The translations under genes and the position numbers were made by a program. A stretch of 56,534 bases of DNA from an uncultured Actinomycetes bacterium. GTDB taxonomy: Bacteria; Actinomycetota; Actinomycetes; Nanopelagicales; Nanopelagicaceae. Location of the stretch: NCBI GenBank assembly GCA_903844855.1, contig CAIMVH010000160.1, positions 1 through 56,534 of the forward strand, in the 5' to 3' direction. Below the pieces are notes generated by a model, which was given only the letters and a program-made list of their open reading frames with translations, searched no databases and was not told the origin of the DNA. Position 1 is the first letter of the stretch, and every line of letters starts with the position of its first letter. Below, piece by piece: positions 16,597 to 25,406 of this stretch.

Positions 16597-17472
16597 TCAG
16601 GCTGCCTTTACGGTCGACTCGGAGATGTTGTTGAGAATGCGGGTCAAGAAGGTACTCACGATGTGACGCTTATACGATGCACTTCCTCGGTGATCACTGC
16701 GTGGTTCAGCGGCTGCGGCAGCTAATTCACCAGCACGGGCAATGCTTTCTATCGTGAGCGCACTTCCCACCAGGGAATCAGCAGCTACGTTCGCATTAAT
16801 GGTGCGGCCACCAACCCCCGTGAGAGCAATCCCAGCTCGAATAACTTTTCCTCCTGAGGTTTCTACTGCAACTGCCACTGCAGCAGTAGCAAAGTCACCC
16901 ACACGTCGTTCGAGCTTGAGATAACCACCATGTACATCACCCTTCGGCGCCGGAATCACCGCTTCAATGGCAATTTCGTCGAAAGCTAACGCGTTTTGGA
17001 ATGGACCTGTAACGAAATCTCGAGCAGGAATGTTGCGTTTACCATTGGGGCCCTGCGCAACTATGTGGCCGTCAAGGGCAATCATGGTTGCAGACCAATC
17101 CCCTTGTGGATCTGCGTGGCAGACAGACCCGACAAAAGTTCCGCGAGTGCGCACAATGGGATCAGCGACCAATGGAGCAGCTGCGGCGATAGTCGGTTGA
17201 TGCTCAGCAATTACCTCAGACTTCTCTAGATCTTCGTGACGGCAGAGGGCACCAATATGAATAGAGCCATCGGCGTCGCGACGAACGTAATTCAATCCAG
17301 GAATGTTATTGATATCAACCAACATCTCGGGAGATGCAAAACGTAGTTTGAGCATGGGCACCAAGCTTTGGCCACCAGCTAGCACCTTGGCTTCGCCACC
17401 TCCAGCAGTGAGCAGGCTAATCGCCTCTGCCAGACTCTTCGGAGATTCGTAATTGAACCTTGGTGGGTACAT
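16597..17472 (-). CDS. coxM: CO dehydrogenase FAD-binding medium subunit
   Basis: It accepts electrons from CoxS through FAD. About 291 residues align with CoxM from the first residues ([16 protein letters not shown]) to the end. The FAD motifs are atypical: AGGHS is AGGQS near residue 35, and TIGG is replaced by TFVG in [18 protein letters not shown] near residue 110. The start is the ATG at 17472 with AGGAAGGA upstream; a TTG seven codons earlier is less likely. It is the first structural gene of the cox operon. Confidence 0.92.
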   Translation of the reverse strand: MYPPRFNYESPKSLAEAISLLTAGGGEAKVLAGGQSLVPMLKLRFASPEMLVDINNIPGLNYVRRDADGSIHIGALCRHEDLEKSEVIAEHQPTIAAAAPLVADPIVRTRGTFVGSVCHADPQGDWSATMIALDGHIVAQGPNGKRNIPARDFVTGPFQNALAFDEIAIEAVIPAPKGDVHGGYLKLERRVGDFATAAVAVAVETSGGKVIRAGIALTGVGGRTINANVAADSLVGSALTIESIARAGELAAAAAEPRSDHRGSASYKRHIVSTFLTRILNNISESTVKAA

Positions 17473-17565
17473 CTCAGTCCTTCCTTCTAACAATATTGAG
17501 GGGAAAACTTTCTTCAGCGGCGCAGTAAGCGCCTCCAGGTTCAGCTCTGCGAATTTACTTCTTAG

Positions 17566-17796
17566 TTAACTTTGAGGATCGCGGATTGCCACCGGGCCCG
17601 AATCTGCATCTGGGTCGGGGCGGCGTTCCTGATGGGGGGGCCAAGGCCCTTGCACTGGCTGACCGGCAACTTTGAGATACTCAGTAATTTGAGGCCAAGC
17701 CCAGATAGTGGGGCTCTTTCCAGTCTTTGGCGCGTTCTCAATAAGCTCATAAAATCTGGGGTTTCCCGCGCTATGTCCGGACGACTCAACAGCCAT
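17566..17796 (-). CDS. Small protein of unknown function ahead of coxM (76 aa)
   Basis: I do not recognise it with confidence. It is soluble, with SPTIWAWPQITEYLKVAGQPV in the middle and a Pro-rich, charged C-terminus. Codon use looks like that of real genes, and GGGAG lies 4 nt before the ATG. It lies between a predicted cox promoter (17866-17894) and coxM, 93 bp before the coxM start, so it would be the first gene of the transcript. The central segment is loosely reminiscent of the N-terminus of cupin dioxygenases, but too short to name. An overlapping frame from 17810 was rejected. Confidence 0.55.
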   Translation of the reverse strand: MAVESSGHSAGNPRFYELIENAPKTGKSPTIWAWPQITEYLKVAGQPVQGPWPPHQERRPDPDADSGPVAIRDPQS

Positions 17797-17865
17797 TCTG
17801 CTCCCATCAAACAGGTATGGCAGCGGAACCTTCCGACGCCTTACGTGCGATAAAAATCTGAGGAA

Positions 17866-17894
17866 AACCTAACATGGTGTGGCTCGTCTCACAA
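17866..17894 (-). promoter_or_regulatory. Predicted promoter of the cox operon with an operator-like arm in its spacer
   Basis: On the minus strand TTGTGA (17894-17889) and TAGGTT (17871-17866) are separated by 17 bp. The spacer ends in ACACCATGTT (17880-17871), the exact reverse complement of a sequence at the marR start (17964-17973). A repressor bound here would block RNA polymerase. The predicted transcript would begin about 60 nt before the 76-aa gene. Confidence 0.5.
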
Positions 17895-17956
17895 TGGGAA
17901 AGCTCTGACCAAAACTTGGGAAAGCCCGCTCATGGAGAGAGGGCAAATTCGCTCGG

Positions 17957-17973
17957 TAGAGTGACACCATGTT
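17957..17973 (+). promoter_or_regulatory. Leaderless marR promoter and second operator-like arm
   Basis: TAGAGT at 17957-17962 is a -10 box lying 6 nt before the marR ATG, so transcription would begin at or near the start codon. ACACCATGTT at 17964-17973 covers the predicted start point and is a 10-bp inverted copy of the sequence in the cox promoter. The two arms have 83 bp between them. No clear -35 box is visible. Confidence 0.5.
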
Positions 17974-18493
17974 GCCCCCAGGGAGCGAGCCACGAGACCA
18001 GGTAGATCAAATCGTGGCCGCATGGAAGCGTGAACGACCCGACCTTGATGTCTCCGCTTTAGAAGTTCTCTCCCGGATCACCCGCATTGCGCGCCACTTA
18101 GACATTGCGAGACGGAGCGCATTTGAAAGCCAAGGCTTAGAGACCTGGGCCTTTGACGTGCTTGCTGCCCTTCGTCGGGCAGGCGCTCCATATGAACTTT
18201 CGGTCGGCACACTGCTGACCGAAAATTTAGTGACAAGTGGAACGATGACAAATCGCGTCGACAAGCTCACCGAACTGGGCTTAGTGGAACGTCGCCCACA
18301 CGAAAGCGATAAGCGCGTGGTCTTTGTTCGGCTAACCCCTGCTGGGAAAGAGCACGTCGACTCGGCACTTGAAGTTCTACTTTTGGGAGAGGAACTTCTA
18401 CTTAGCGCACTCGATCAACGCCAACGTCGTGAAATGACCGTCCTTTTGAGCGCTTTGCTGAGCCCACTAGATGATATTTCTGAAGTCGAGTAG
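17969..18493 (+). CDS. MarR-family transcriptional regulator, divergent from cox
   Basis: A 174-residue winged-helix protein. The MarR fold is clear from LLTENLVTSGTMTNRVDKL (recognition helix), GLVERRPHESDKRVVFVRLT (wing, with the D-K-R signature) and the flanking dimer helices. It has no ribosome site and a -10 box 6 nt before the ATG, so the mRNA is probably leaderless. It is transcribed away from the cox operon, and a shared inverted repeat at both promoters suggests that it represses coxMSL and itself. The ligand is unknown. Confidence 0.9.
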   Translation: MLPPGSEPRDQVDQIVAAWKRERPDLDVSALEVLSRITRIARHLDIARRSAFESQGLETWAFDVLAALRRAGAPYELSVGTLLTENLVTSGTMTNRVDKLTELGLVERRPHESDKRVVFVRLTPAGKEHVDSALEVLLLGEELLLSALDQRQRREMTVLLSALLSPLDDISEVE

Positions 18494-18501
18494 ATATTTT
18501 T

Positions 18502-20268
18502 CTAGTCGGAGAGCGTCAGCCACAATTCTTCTAGTTCATTAACCAAATTCTCTTTGACACGAAGTTCTTCGGTAAGCGCGGCGAGCCTTGGGTAATCGGT
18601 GCTCGCTGCTGCCATATCGAGATGCACTTGCTTCAGCTCCTTATCTAACTTAGCCAGCTGTCGCTCGACTTTCTCTCGCTCTTTCTTTGCTACTCGTTCC
18701 TCAACTGCCGACTTTGGTGCGGCGCCCCCCGAAGATCCCATGGACAAAGTCGAAGTGTTCGGTGACTTGGCTTCAATTTCTTTTCTGATTTCCAGATATT
18801 GGTCAATGCCGCGCGGCAAGTCATGGCTTGTGCCATCTCCGAAAATACCAAACATGGTGTCGCAAACCCGCTCTAGAAAATATCGGTCATGTGAAACGAC
18901 AAGTAGAGTTCCCACAAATCCATCGAGTAGATCTTCAAGTGATGAGAGTGTTTCCACATCGAAATCATTCGTGGGCTCATCAAGGAAGAGTACGTTGGGA
19001 CCAGCCATCAGAATGCGCGTGAGTTGAAGTCGACGTCGTTCCCCGCCAGAGAGATCGCGTACTGGAGTCCATTGCGCGTCGGAGCCAAAGCCGAGGCGCT
19101 CGCAGAGTTGCGAGGCTGAAAGCTCTCGCCCTTTTCCAAGATCTACGTGACGTGCCACATCTTCCACAGCCTCCAACACGCGCCACTCGGGGTTGAGTTC
19201 ATCGAGTTGCTGCGAGAGATATCCAATCTTTACCGTGGAACCCACTTGTACGTGTCCCGCAGAAACTTTTATGGTCCCGTTCAGCATTTTCAACAAGGTA
19301 GTTTTTCCCGCACCATTGGGTCCCATGATTCCCATGCGGTCACCAGGACCAATATTGAGTGTGAGGCGGTCAATCAAGACTCGCTCACCAAATCGCAATT
19401 CAATGTCGTGTAATTCAAAAACTCGCTTACCGAGTCGGGCACCTGCGAAGGAGAGCAGCTCATCACTCTTGCGCGGCATAGGTTCGTTTGCAATCAGTTG
19501 ATTTGCGGCATCAATGCGAAATTTTGGCTTGGTCGTTCGAGCTGGAGCGCCCCGTCGTAGCCACGCTAATTCTTTGCGGATGAGATTCTGCCTGCGCGCC
19601 TCTTCAACTGAGGCTTGCCGGTTGCGTTCTGCTTTTGCAAGAACATAAGAGGAATATCCACCGTCGTACACCTCAATATCACCATTGATCACCTCCCATG
19701 TTTGATCGCAGACTTCATCCAAGAACCAACGATCATGTGTGACAACTACAAGCGCCATTGATGTGCGTGAGCGAAGGTGATTAGCTAACCATGCGACACC
19801 TTCAACGTCGAGATGGTTCGTAGGCTCATCGAGAAAAATGATGTCGTTGTCAGCAACCAATAGTTGCGCTAGCGATACGCGGCGGCGTTCGCCTCCAGAA
19901 AGAGCATCGAGCGGGCGATCCATCTCGTTAAGGTCGCCAAAGAGTCCAATTAAAATATCCCGAATACGCCCATCACTCGCCCATTCGTGGTCGCGCATTT
20001 CCGGAAAGAGAAATTCACCGAGTGAAAGATGGGCCGGCACGCGATCTATCTGGTGAAGAAATCCGAGGCGTAAGGAATTCTCATGAGTGACTCGACCAGA
20101 ATCTGGCGGTTCAATTTCTGCCATCACGCGAAGCAGAGTGGATTTTCCACCACCATTGCGCCCCACGACTCCAATACGTTCACCAGCGGAGATCCCTAAT
20201 TGGATGGCATTGAGTACTGCGCCTTTGCCGTAATCCTTGGAGACTTTTTCGAGATTAAGTAAATTCAT
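18502..20268 (-). CDS. ABC-F family ATPase
   Basis: It is a soluble tandem-ABC protein of the ribosome-associated ABC-F class. In 588 residues the first ATPase has GRNGGGKST near residue 37 and LSGGERRRVSLAQ, the linker holds basic helices (AWLRRGAPARTTKPKFR), and the second ATPase has GPNGAGKTT near residue 319 and LSGGERRRLQLTR. A C-terminal coiled coil (ERVAKKEREKVERQLAKLDK) ends the protein. It has no membrane domain. Its start overlaps the ispE stop by 4 bp. Uup- or EttA-like function is possible, but the subclass cannot be fixed by eye. Confidence 0.9.
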   Translation of the reverse strand: MNLLNLEKVSKDYGKGAVLNAIQLGISAGERIGVVGRNGGGKSTLLRVMAEIEPPDSGRVTHENSLRLGFLHQIDRVPAHLSLGEFLFPEMRDHEWASDGRIRDILIGLFGDLNEMDRPLDALSGGERRRVSLAQLLVADNDIIFLDEPTNHLDVEGVAWLANHLRSRTSMALVVVTHDRWFLDEVCDQTWEVINGDIEVYDGGYSSYVLAKAERNRQASVEEARRQNLIRKELAWLRRGAPARTTKPKFRIDAANQLIANEPMPRKSDELLSFAGARLGKRVFELHDIELRFGERVLIDRLTLNIGPGDRMGIMGPNGAGKTTLLKMLNGTIKVSAGHVQVGSTVKIGYLSQQLDELNPEWRVLEAVEDVARHVDLGKGRELSASQLCERLGFGSDAQWTPVRDLSGGERRRLQLTRILMAGPNVLFLDEPTNDFDVETLSSLEDLLDGFVGTLLVVSHDRYFLERVCDTMFGIFGDGTSHDLPRGIDQYLEIRKEIEAKSPNTSTLSMGSSGGAAPKSAVEERVAKKEREKVERQLAKLDKELKQVHLDMAAASTDYPRLAALTEELRVKENLVNELEELWLTLSD

Positions 20269-21191
20269 TTTGATTCGATTATTCGTGCGCCGGCAACCGG
20301 ACCGAGAGCGCGAGCGACGTTATTAACGACTCCACTTGCAGTGAGCGCTACTGCAATATCTAGAGAATGTTCTTCATCGCGCGCCAAGATAGCAATCGTC
20401 GGCCCTGATCCCGAAACAATGGCACCAAGGGCTGCATACTCTGCAGCAATATCGAGAACTAAACGTAAGCCAGGACGAAGCGAGAGGGCTGCAGGCGCCA
20501 AGTCATTGCTGAGATTCTTACCGAGTTCCTCTGGCTCACCTGACAGCAGTGCATGCATCAATTTTTCTGAAATCCGGGGAGAAGAAACGATCATGCCCTC
20601 ACGAAGTCGATCCGATTCCTTGTAAACAGCGGGAGTAGAGAGTCCTTGATTAGATATTCCAAGAACCCAATGAAATTCCCCGCGTGAGAGCGCAGGAGTG
20701 ATTTCTTCGCCGCGACCTCTCCCCAACGCTATGTTGCCGATAAGTGCAAAGGGAACATCACTTCCCAGTTCAGCAGCGAGCAAGTGCAATTCATTCTTAC
20801 CAAGTTGGCCGCCAAGCAGCGTATCCATGGCTAATAAAGCACCGGCCGCATCAGCGCTACCTCCAGCGAGGCCAGCCGCCACCGGAATCGACTTCCGAAT
20901 CGAGATGGCAAAGGCCGAATCGTCCTCGTACGCTTCCAAGACGCGCATAGCCGCGCGATATGCCAAGTTGCTCTCGTCTAGCGGAACACTGGTGGCGTAC
21001 TCTCCGGTCACTTCAACAGTGGATCGTTCATCTTTGGGCTTTAAGGTGACCGTGACATCGTCAAAAAGTGCGATCGCTTGATACAGCGTGACAAGTTCAT
21101 GGAAACCATCAGGCCGAAGCGGTCCCACCGAGAGCGAAAGATTTATCTTGGCCGGCACACGTGCAGTTACCCGAGCAAGAGTCATACTCAC
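20265..21191 (-). CDS. ispE: 4-diphosphocytidyl-2-C-methyl-D-erythritol kinase
   Basis: It phosphorylates CDP-ME in the MEP pathway to isoprenoids. The 308-residue GHMP kinase shows PAKINLSLSVGP near the start, the ATP loop IPVAAGLAGGSADAAGALL near residue 105, and the C-terminal SGSGPTIAIL. The rpfB-rsmA-ispE-ABC-F order is conserved in Actinobacteria. It overlaps the genes on both sides by 4 bp, implying coupled translation. Confidence 0.95.
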   Translation of the reverse strand: MSMTLARVTARVPAKINLSLSVGPLRPDGFHELVTLYQAIALFDDVTVTLKPKDERSTVEVTGEYATSVPLDESNLAYRAAMRVLEAYEDDSAFAISIRKSIPVAAGLAGGSADAAGALLAMDTLLGGQLGKNELHLLAAELGSDVPFALIGNIALGRGRGEEITPALSRGEFHWVLGISNQGLSTPAVYKESDRLREGMIVSSPRISEKLMHALLSGEPEELGKNLSNDLAPAALSLRPGLRLVLDIAAEYAALGAIVSGSGPTIAILARDEEHSLDIAVALTASGVVNNVARALGPVAGARIIESK

Positions 21192-22069
21192 ACCTTAGAG
21201 GATTCCTTAGCATCTCCGGTGCCAGCTTCTGCAATGCGAATAAACGCCTCTAGTTCAAGCTCTTCGCCGCGCGCTTGGGGCGATACGCCGGCACTTCGCA
21301 ATATTTCTTCGGATCGGATAGCACTCCCTGCCCAACCTGAGAGTGCCGCTCGCAAAGTCTTACGCCTCTGCGCAAATGCTTGATCAATTACCGCAAAAAC
21401 TTCTTCTCGAGTAACGGTACTTTGCGGCGGCGCAACTCTGATGAATGAAACTAACCCAGAATCGACTCGAGGCGCTGGCCAGAAGACGGATGGCCCTACT
21501 GATCCCACCTTTTCAGAGCGCGACCACCACGCTAATTTGAGCGAGGGAATTCCATACTCTTTTCCACCTGGCGAAGCCACGAGCCGGTCTGCCACTTCGG
21601 CCTGCACCATCACTACCCCACCACGAATAGTGGGAAATATTTCTAACATGGTGAGAAGAACTGGCACTGAAACGTTGTAGGGCAAATTCGCGACCAACAG
21701 AGTTGGCTCGCTGACCTCTGCGTTCGTCACCTTTAATGCGTCCGCCGTGATCACTCGCAGATTCTTGAAAACTGGAGCAGCAAATCTCTCAATTGTCTTG
21801 GGCAGTTCACCCGCAAGTACTTGATCGATTTCAACTGCCGTCACGCGAGCACCTTGCGACAGCAGCGCCAACGTGAGCGAGCCGAGCCCAGGGCCTACTT
21901 CCAATACATGGTCACTTTCTTGCACTCCAGCAAGGCGAACTATTCGCCGACAGGTGTTTGCATCAATGACAAAGTTCTGTCCCAAAGTCTTCGTCGGGCG
22001 AATGTCGAGCATCGCCGCGATAGCGCGCACATCACTGGCGCCTAACCCATATTCGACTCTGGATGTCAC
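21188..22069 (-). CDS. rsmA: 16S rRNA (adenine1518/1519-N6)-dimethyltransferase
   Basis: It dimethylates two adjacent adenosines in the 3' hairpin of 16S rRNA (KsgA). The 293 residues have LGQNFVIDANTCRRIV near residue 32, the SAM loop VLEVGPGLGSLTLAL near residue 57 and the catalytic NLPYNVSVPVL near residue 130. Translation begins at GTG 22069, 9 bp after the rpfB stop. The ispE overlap continues the operon. Confidence 0.95.
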   Translation of the reverse strand: MTSRVEYGLGASDVRAIAAMLDIRPTKTLGQNFVIDANTCRRIVRLAGVQESDHVLEVGPGLGSLTLALLSQGARVTAVEIDQVLAGELPKTIERFAAPVFKNLRVITADALKVTNAEVSEPTLLVANLPYNVSVPVLLTMLEIFPTIRGGVVMVQAEVADRLVASPGGKEYGIPSLKLAWWSRSEKVGSVGPSVFWPAPRVDSGLVSFIRVAPPQSTVTREEVFAVIDQAFAQRRKTLRAALSGWAGSAIRSEEILRSAGVSPQARGEELELEAFIRIAEAGTGDAKESSKV

Positions 22070-22078
22070 AGGAGCAGG

Positions 22079-22879
22079 TTAGCGATAGAAGAAGCGCCCA
22101 CAGTACGGCCAGGCGCCCGCTCCACGGATCTTGAAGAGCCGCTTTGCCCTCATGGTCTGTTCAGCCGCTGAGGCGTCCACGGGATTTCCGGTGCCACCTG
22201 CGGTCTTCCAAGCAGTCAGACTGAATTGGTACATCCCGTAATACCCATACTTGGAGTCGCTGGAGCGCGGATTTCCGTGAGACTCACATTTAGCCACCGC
22301 CCGCCAGTTGAGCTCATCAACTGTGCGTGGACGGGTGCCCACCTCGACCACCTTGGTGATCGGGGCAGTGAGTATGGTGCTCCGTTTGATCTCCACCGCG
22401 GAAACTTTCCCATCGGCATACGTAGTCACCGCATCCACCTCTTTAAGGCCCGGTGCACCCTTTGCCTTGACGATGGTTTTACCCACCATCATTTTAGCGT
22501 TCTTAATCTTTTCTACCGGAGCCGCAATCTTGACCTTCTTGATCGTATGCGTCACCTTGATGCGAGTGACCTGTACTTGAAGGTTCTGCTTTACTGAAGC
22601 TGCTAATGGTGTACTCACACGATCCAATGGACCGAGGGTGACTAGTGCTTCCTTCATCGCTTCTCCAACAGTGCGCGCGTTAGTAGAAAGTTGACGCGTA
22701 CTTCCATCAACTTTGAAAGTCACTTGATGGGCAGTAATGCGAGTGGAAACAACAGCATCGCGGATCGTTGTTCTACTCGTAGAAGTATTTGACGCGAGAG
22801 CACTCTCTACACTCCCCAAGATGAGGCTTATCAGCAGCGGCGCCATGAGCGCTGCGCGCAGATTTCTCTTCGCGAACAT
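22079..22879 (-). CDS. rpfB: Resuscitation-promoting factor, RpfB type
   Basis: A secreted muralytic enzyme that remodels peptidoglycan to promote regrowth. The 266 residues show a signal-type helix (about 9-30), one DUF348 segment (about 48-95), a G5 domain (about 100-178), and a C-terminal lysozyme-like Rpf domain with the catalytic Glu in WRAVAKCESHGNP and a second Cys in WPYCG. It is shorter than M. tuberculosis RpfB (362 aa), which has three DUF348 repeats. A TATGTT -10 box 6 nt before the ATG suggests a leaderless transcript. Confidence 0.93.
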   Translation of the reverse strand: MFAKRNLRAALMAPLLISLILGSVESALASNTSTSRTTIRDAVVSTRITAHQVTFKVDGSTRQLSTNARTVGEAMKEALVTLGPLDRVSTPLAASVKQNLQVQVTRIKVTHTIKKVKIAAPVEKIKNAKMMVGKTIVKAKGAPGLKEVDAVTTYADGKVSAVEIKRSTILTAPITKVVEVGTRPRTVDELNWRAVAKCESHGNPRSSDSKYGYYGMYQFSLTAWKTAGGTGNPVDASAAEQTMRAKRLFKIRGAGAWPYCGRFFYR

Positions 22880-22885
22880 GATTCC

Positions 22886-22891
22886 AACATA
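22886..22891 (-). promoter_or_regulatory. -10 box of a leaderless rpfB transcript
   Basis: TATGTT on the minus strand is followed by exactly 6 nt (GGAATC) and the rpfB ATG. No ribosome site is present, which fits a leaderless mRNA as commonly found in Actinobacteria. Confidence 0.5.
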
Positions 22892-22969
22892 GCCAGGTTT
22901 TTTACCTCTGCGCGAACCACACCACGCTTATGCTTCCTGTGAATCTTGGTGATTTTCAGGGCTAATCGG

Positions 22970-23827
22970 TCAGAAAGGGCCAAAAAGGCGCTCGGCAGTG
23001 GCACTTGTCACACGAGCAATTTCCTCTTCACTCACACCGCGAATTTCTGCCATAAGCCTCACGGTATGTGGAATGAGGTACGGCGCATTTGGTCTTCCGC
23101 GGTATGGAACCGGAGTTAAGAAAGGTGCATCTGTTTCTACTAAGAATTGATCAGCCGGAATAAGTGCAAGTGCTTCACGCAATTGCGGAGCATTCTTAAA
23201 CGTTAAAGTTCCGGCAAAGGAAAGTACATATCCGCGCGCTGCACACACTTGTGCCATGACAGCATCTCCCGAGAAGCAGTGGAAGACCACGCGCTCCGGC
23301 GCACCTTCTGCCTCAAGCACCCGGAGTACATCGTCGTGTGCTTCGCGATCGTGAATCATAAGAGTCTTGCCAAGTTTCTTAGCGAGTGCGATGTGCCGGC
23401 GGAAGCTGTACTCCTGGAGATCGCGCTTCTCTGGAGGAGTGCGAAAATGATCTAGGCCGGTCTCTCCGATAGCACGCACCCGCGGATTCTTGGCCATTTC
23501 CTCAATCTCTGACAACGCACCCTCGAGATCTGGCAGGCGCGGGGCATCGTTGGGATGGAGGGCAATAGCGGCCACCACTTCGCCGGGGAAGGCGTTGGCG
23601 CACTCCACCGAGTATCGCGAAGACTCGACATCGCAACCCACTTGGACAATGCGATCGATGCCGACCGCTTTGGCCCGATCCAGCACAGCGCGAACGCCGG
23701 CACCGCCTGGGCCACCCTCGGTAAAAATGTCGAGGTGGCAGTGGGCATCCACGGTGGGAACGGAGAGCGGCAGCGGATCTGGCGGCAACTCTACTTCTGA
23801 GTTCTCCAACGAATGGCGATCAGCCAC
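22970..23827 (-). CDS. tatD: TatD-family metal-dependent hydrolase
   Basis: It belongs to the TatD DNase family of TIM-barrel metalloenzymes. The 285 residues carry DAHCHLD near residue 27, IGETGLDHFR near residue 119, HDREAHDDVL, VFHCFSGD and ETDAPFLTP near residue 231, which are the metal-ligand motifs. It lies 6 bp after metG, and the metG-tatD-rpfB order is typical. Nuclease activity is family knowledge only. Confidence 0.92.
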   Translation of the reverse strand: MADRHSLENSEVELPPDPLPLSVPTVDAHCHLDIFTEGGPGGAGVRAVLDRAKAVGIDRIVQVGCDVESSRYSVECANAFPGEVVAAIALHPNDAPRLPDLEGALSEIEEMAKNPRVRAIGETGLDHFRTPPEKRDLQEYSFRRHIALAKKLGKTLMIHDREAHDDVLRVLEAEGAPERVVFHCFSGDAVMAQVCAARGYVLSFAGTLTFKNAPQLREALALIPADQFLVETDAPFLTPVPYRGRPNAPYLIPHTVRLMAEIRGVSEEEIARVTSATAERLFGPF

Positions 23828-23833
23828 GACCGG

Positions 23834-25396
23834 CTACTCCTCGGGCAAGCGAGGGAAGAGTACCTCGCCTTTGACGACATGTGTCCCGGCGGGGAGGCCG
23901 CCCCACATCCCTGCGGAGGCGATGCGCTGATCTCCCAATGCACCGATCGATTGATGTGCGCCTAATGACTCCCAGAGTTTCTCGGTTGTCTCTGGCATCG
24001 TCGCGTGAAGCAAGATTGCCAAGGCACGAAGACTCTCGGCGGTGGCGTAGAGAACTCGATCTAACTCAGCGCGCTTAGTGTCGTCTTTAGCCAACACCCA
24101 TGGCGCCTGCTCAGTGACATAGCCGTTCACTCGCTTGCAGAAATCCATGATGGCAACTAAGCCACCTTGAAAATCAAGGGCGCACATCTTTTCATCCGCG
24201 ACCCGTACCGCGTCGGCAAGTGCGTCACTAAGAAGTGGCTCATCCGCTACCGCAGGCACCTTGGCATCACAGTACTTCTCAATCATGGCAATGGTGCGGG
24301 AAGCGAGATTACCAAAATCGTTTGCCAACTCACTTGTATAGCGCGCTGAAATATCTTCCCAGGAGAAAGATCCGTCTGAGCCAAAGGAGATCGCCCGCAT
24401 GAAGTAATAGCGATATGCGTCAACACCAAAGTGTGAAGTGATGTCAGAGGGAGCGATTCCGGTGAGCTTAGATTTGCTCATCTTCTCTCCACCCACCAAG
24501 AGCCAGCCATGTGCGAAAACTTTCTCCGGAAGCGGTAACCCGGCAGCCATCAACATCGCTGGCCAAATAACTGCATGGAAACGCAAAATATCTTTACCTA
24601 CCAGATGAACGCTGGCCGGCCAGGCGTCAGCGAACTTCTTGCCACCTTCACTTGCTGGGTCATCTCCGAGACCCACGGCAGTTGCATAATTCAGTAGTGC
24701 ATCAAACCAGACGTACACCACTTGCCCAGGATCCCAAGAGACGGGAATCCCCCAGTTAAACGATGAACGGGAAATTGAGAGGTCAACCACATCACCAGAA
24801 AGAAATGAAATCACTTCGTTGCGCGCAGATGCGGGCTCACACGTTTCTGGGTGCTGCTGATAACGCTCGAGTAATGGCTTCGCAAAAGCGCTTAGTTTAA
24901 AGAACCAATTTGTCTCGGCGACTTCTTCTAAAGCACGCGAGTGGGTAGGGCAGGTCTTCTCGCCATCTTTTTCCAAGATGTCGCCTGGCAATTTGAACTC
25001 TTCACAGCCGACGCAATAAAGACCGTCGTATTCGCCTTCGTAGATGTATCCGCTCTCTTTGAGCTTTTCAAGAAAACGTTGAACACGAGACATATGGCGT
25101 TCGGATGTCGTTCTAATAAAATCGTCGTTGGCAATATTGAGGTGCTTCCAGAGTGGTTTCCATGCATCTTCCACCAGGCGATCGGTCCACTCTTGTGGCG
25201 GCACTCCGTTTGCCTCGGCGGTGCGCATGACTTTCTGACCATGTTCATCCGTACCAGTCAGGTACCAGACCGATTCCCCGCGTTGACGATGCCAGCGGGT
25301 GAGCACATCTCCGGCGATCGTCGTATACGCATGCCCTAAGTGAGGTGCATCGTTTACGTAATAGATCGGGGTAGTGAGATAAAAGGTCTTCGACAC
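23834..25396 (-). CDS. metG: Methionyl-tRNA synthetase
   Basis: It charges tRNA-Met. About 520 residues include the class I HIGH variant HLGHAY near residue 18, a zinc knuckle (CVGC then CPTH) and KMSKSKLTG near residue 305, followed by the helical anticodon domain. The start is the GTG at 25396, which gives SKTFYLTTPIYYVNDAPHLG as in homologues; an ATG 69 bp further upstream would overlap rsmI. No C-terminal tRNA-binding domain is present. Confidence 0.94.
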   Translation of the reverse strand: MSKTFYLTTPIYYVNDAPHLGHAYTTIAGDVLTRWHRQRGESVWYLTGTDEHGQKVMRTAEANGVPPQEWTDRLVEDAWKPLWKHLNIANDDFIRTTSERHMSRVQRFLEKLKESGYIYEGEYDGLYCVGCEEFKLPGDILEKDGEKTCPTHSRALEEVAETNWFFKLSAFAKPLLERYQQHPETCEPASARNEVISFLSGDVVDLSISRSSFNWGIPVSWDPGQVVYVWFDALLNYATAVGLGDDPASEGGKKFADAWPASVHLVGKDILRFHAVIWPAMLMAAGLPLPEKVFAHGWLLVGGEKMSKSKLTGIAPSDITSHFGVDAYRYYFMRAISFGSDGSFSWEDISARYTSELANDFGNLASRTIAMIEKYCDAKVPAVADEPLLSDALADAVRVADEKMCALDFQGGLVAIMDFCKRVNGYVTEQAPWVLAKDDTKRAELDRVLYATAESLRALAILLHATMPETTEKLWESLGAHQSIGALGDQRIASAGMWGGLPAGTHVVKGEVLFPRLPEE

Positions 25397-25406
25397 GGGG
25401 TGAAGT

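Noticed and set aside
17562-17810. 82-codon minus-strand frame overlapping the 76-aa gene
   Set aside because: It has no ribosome site and a less protein-like composition than the neighbouring frame with GGGAG before its ATG.
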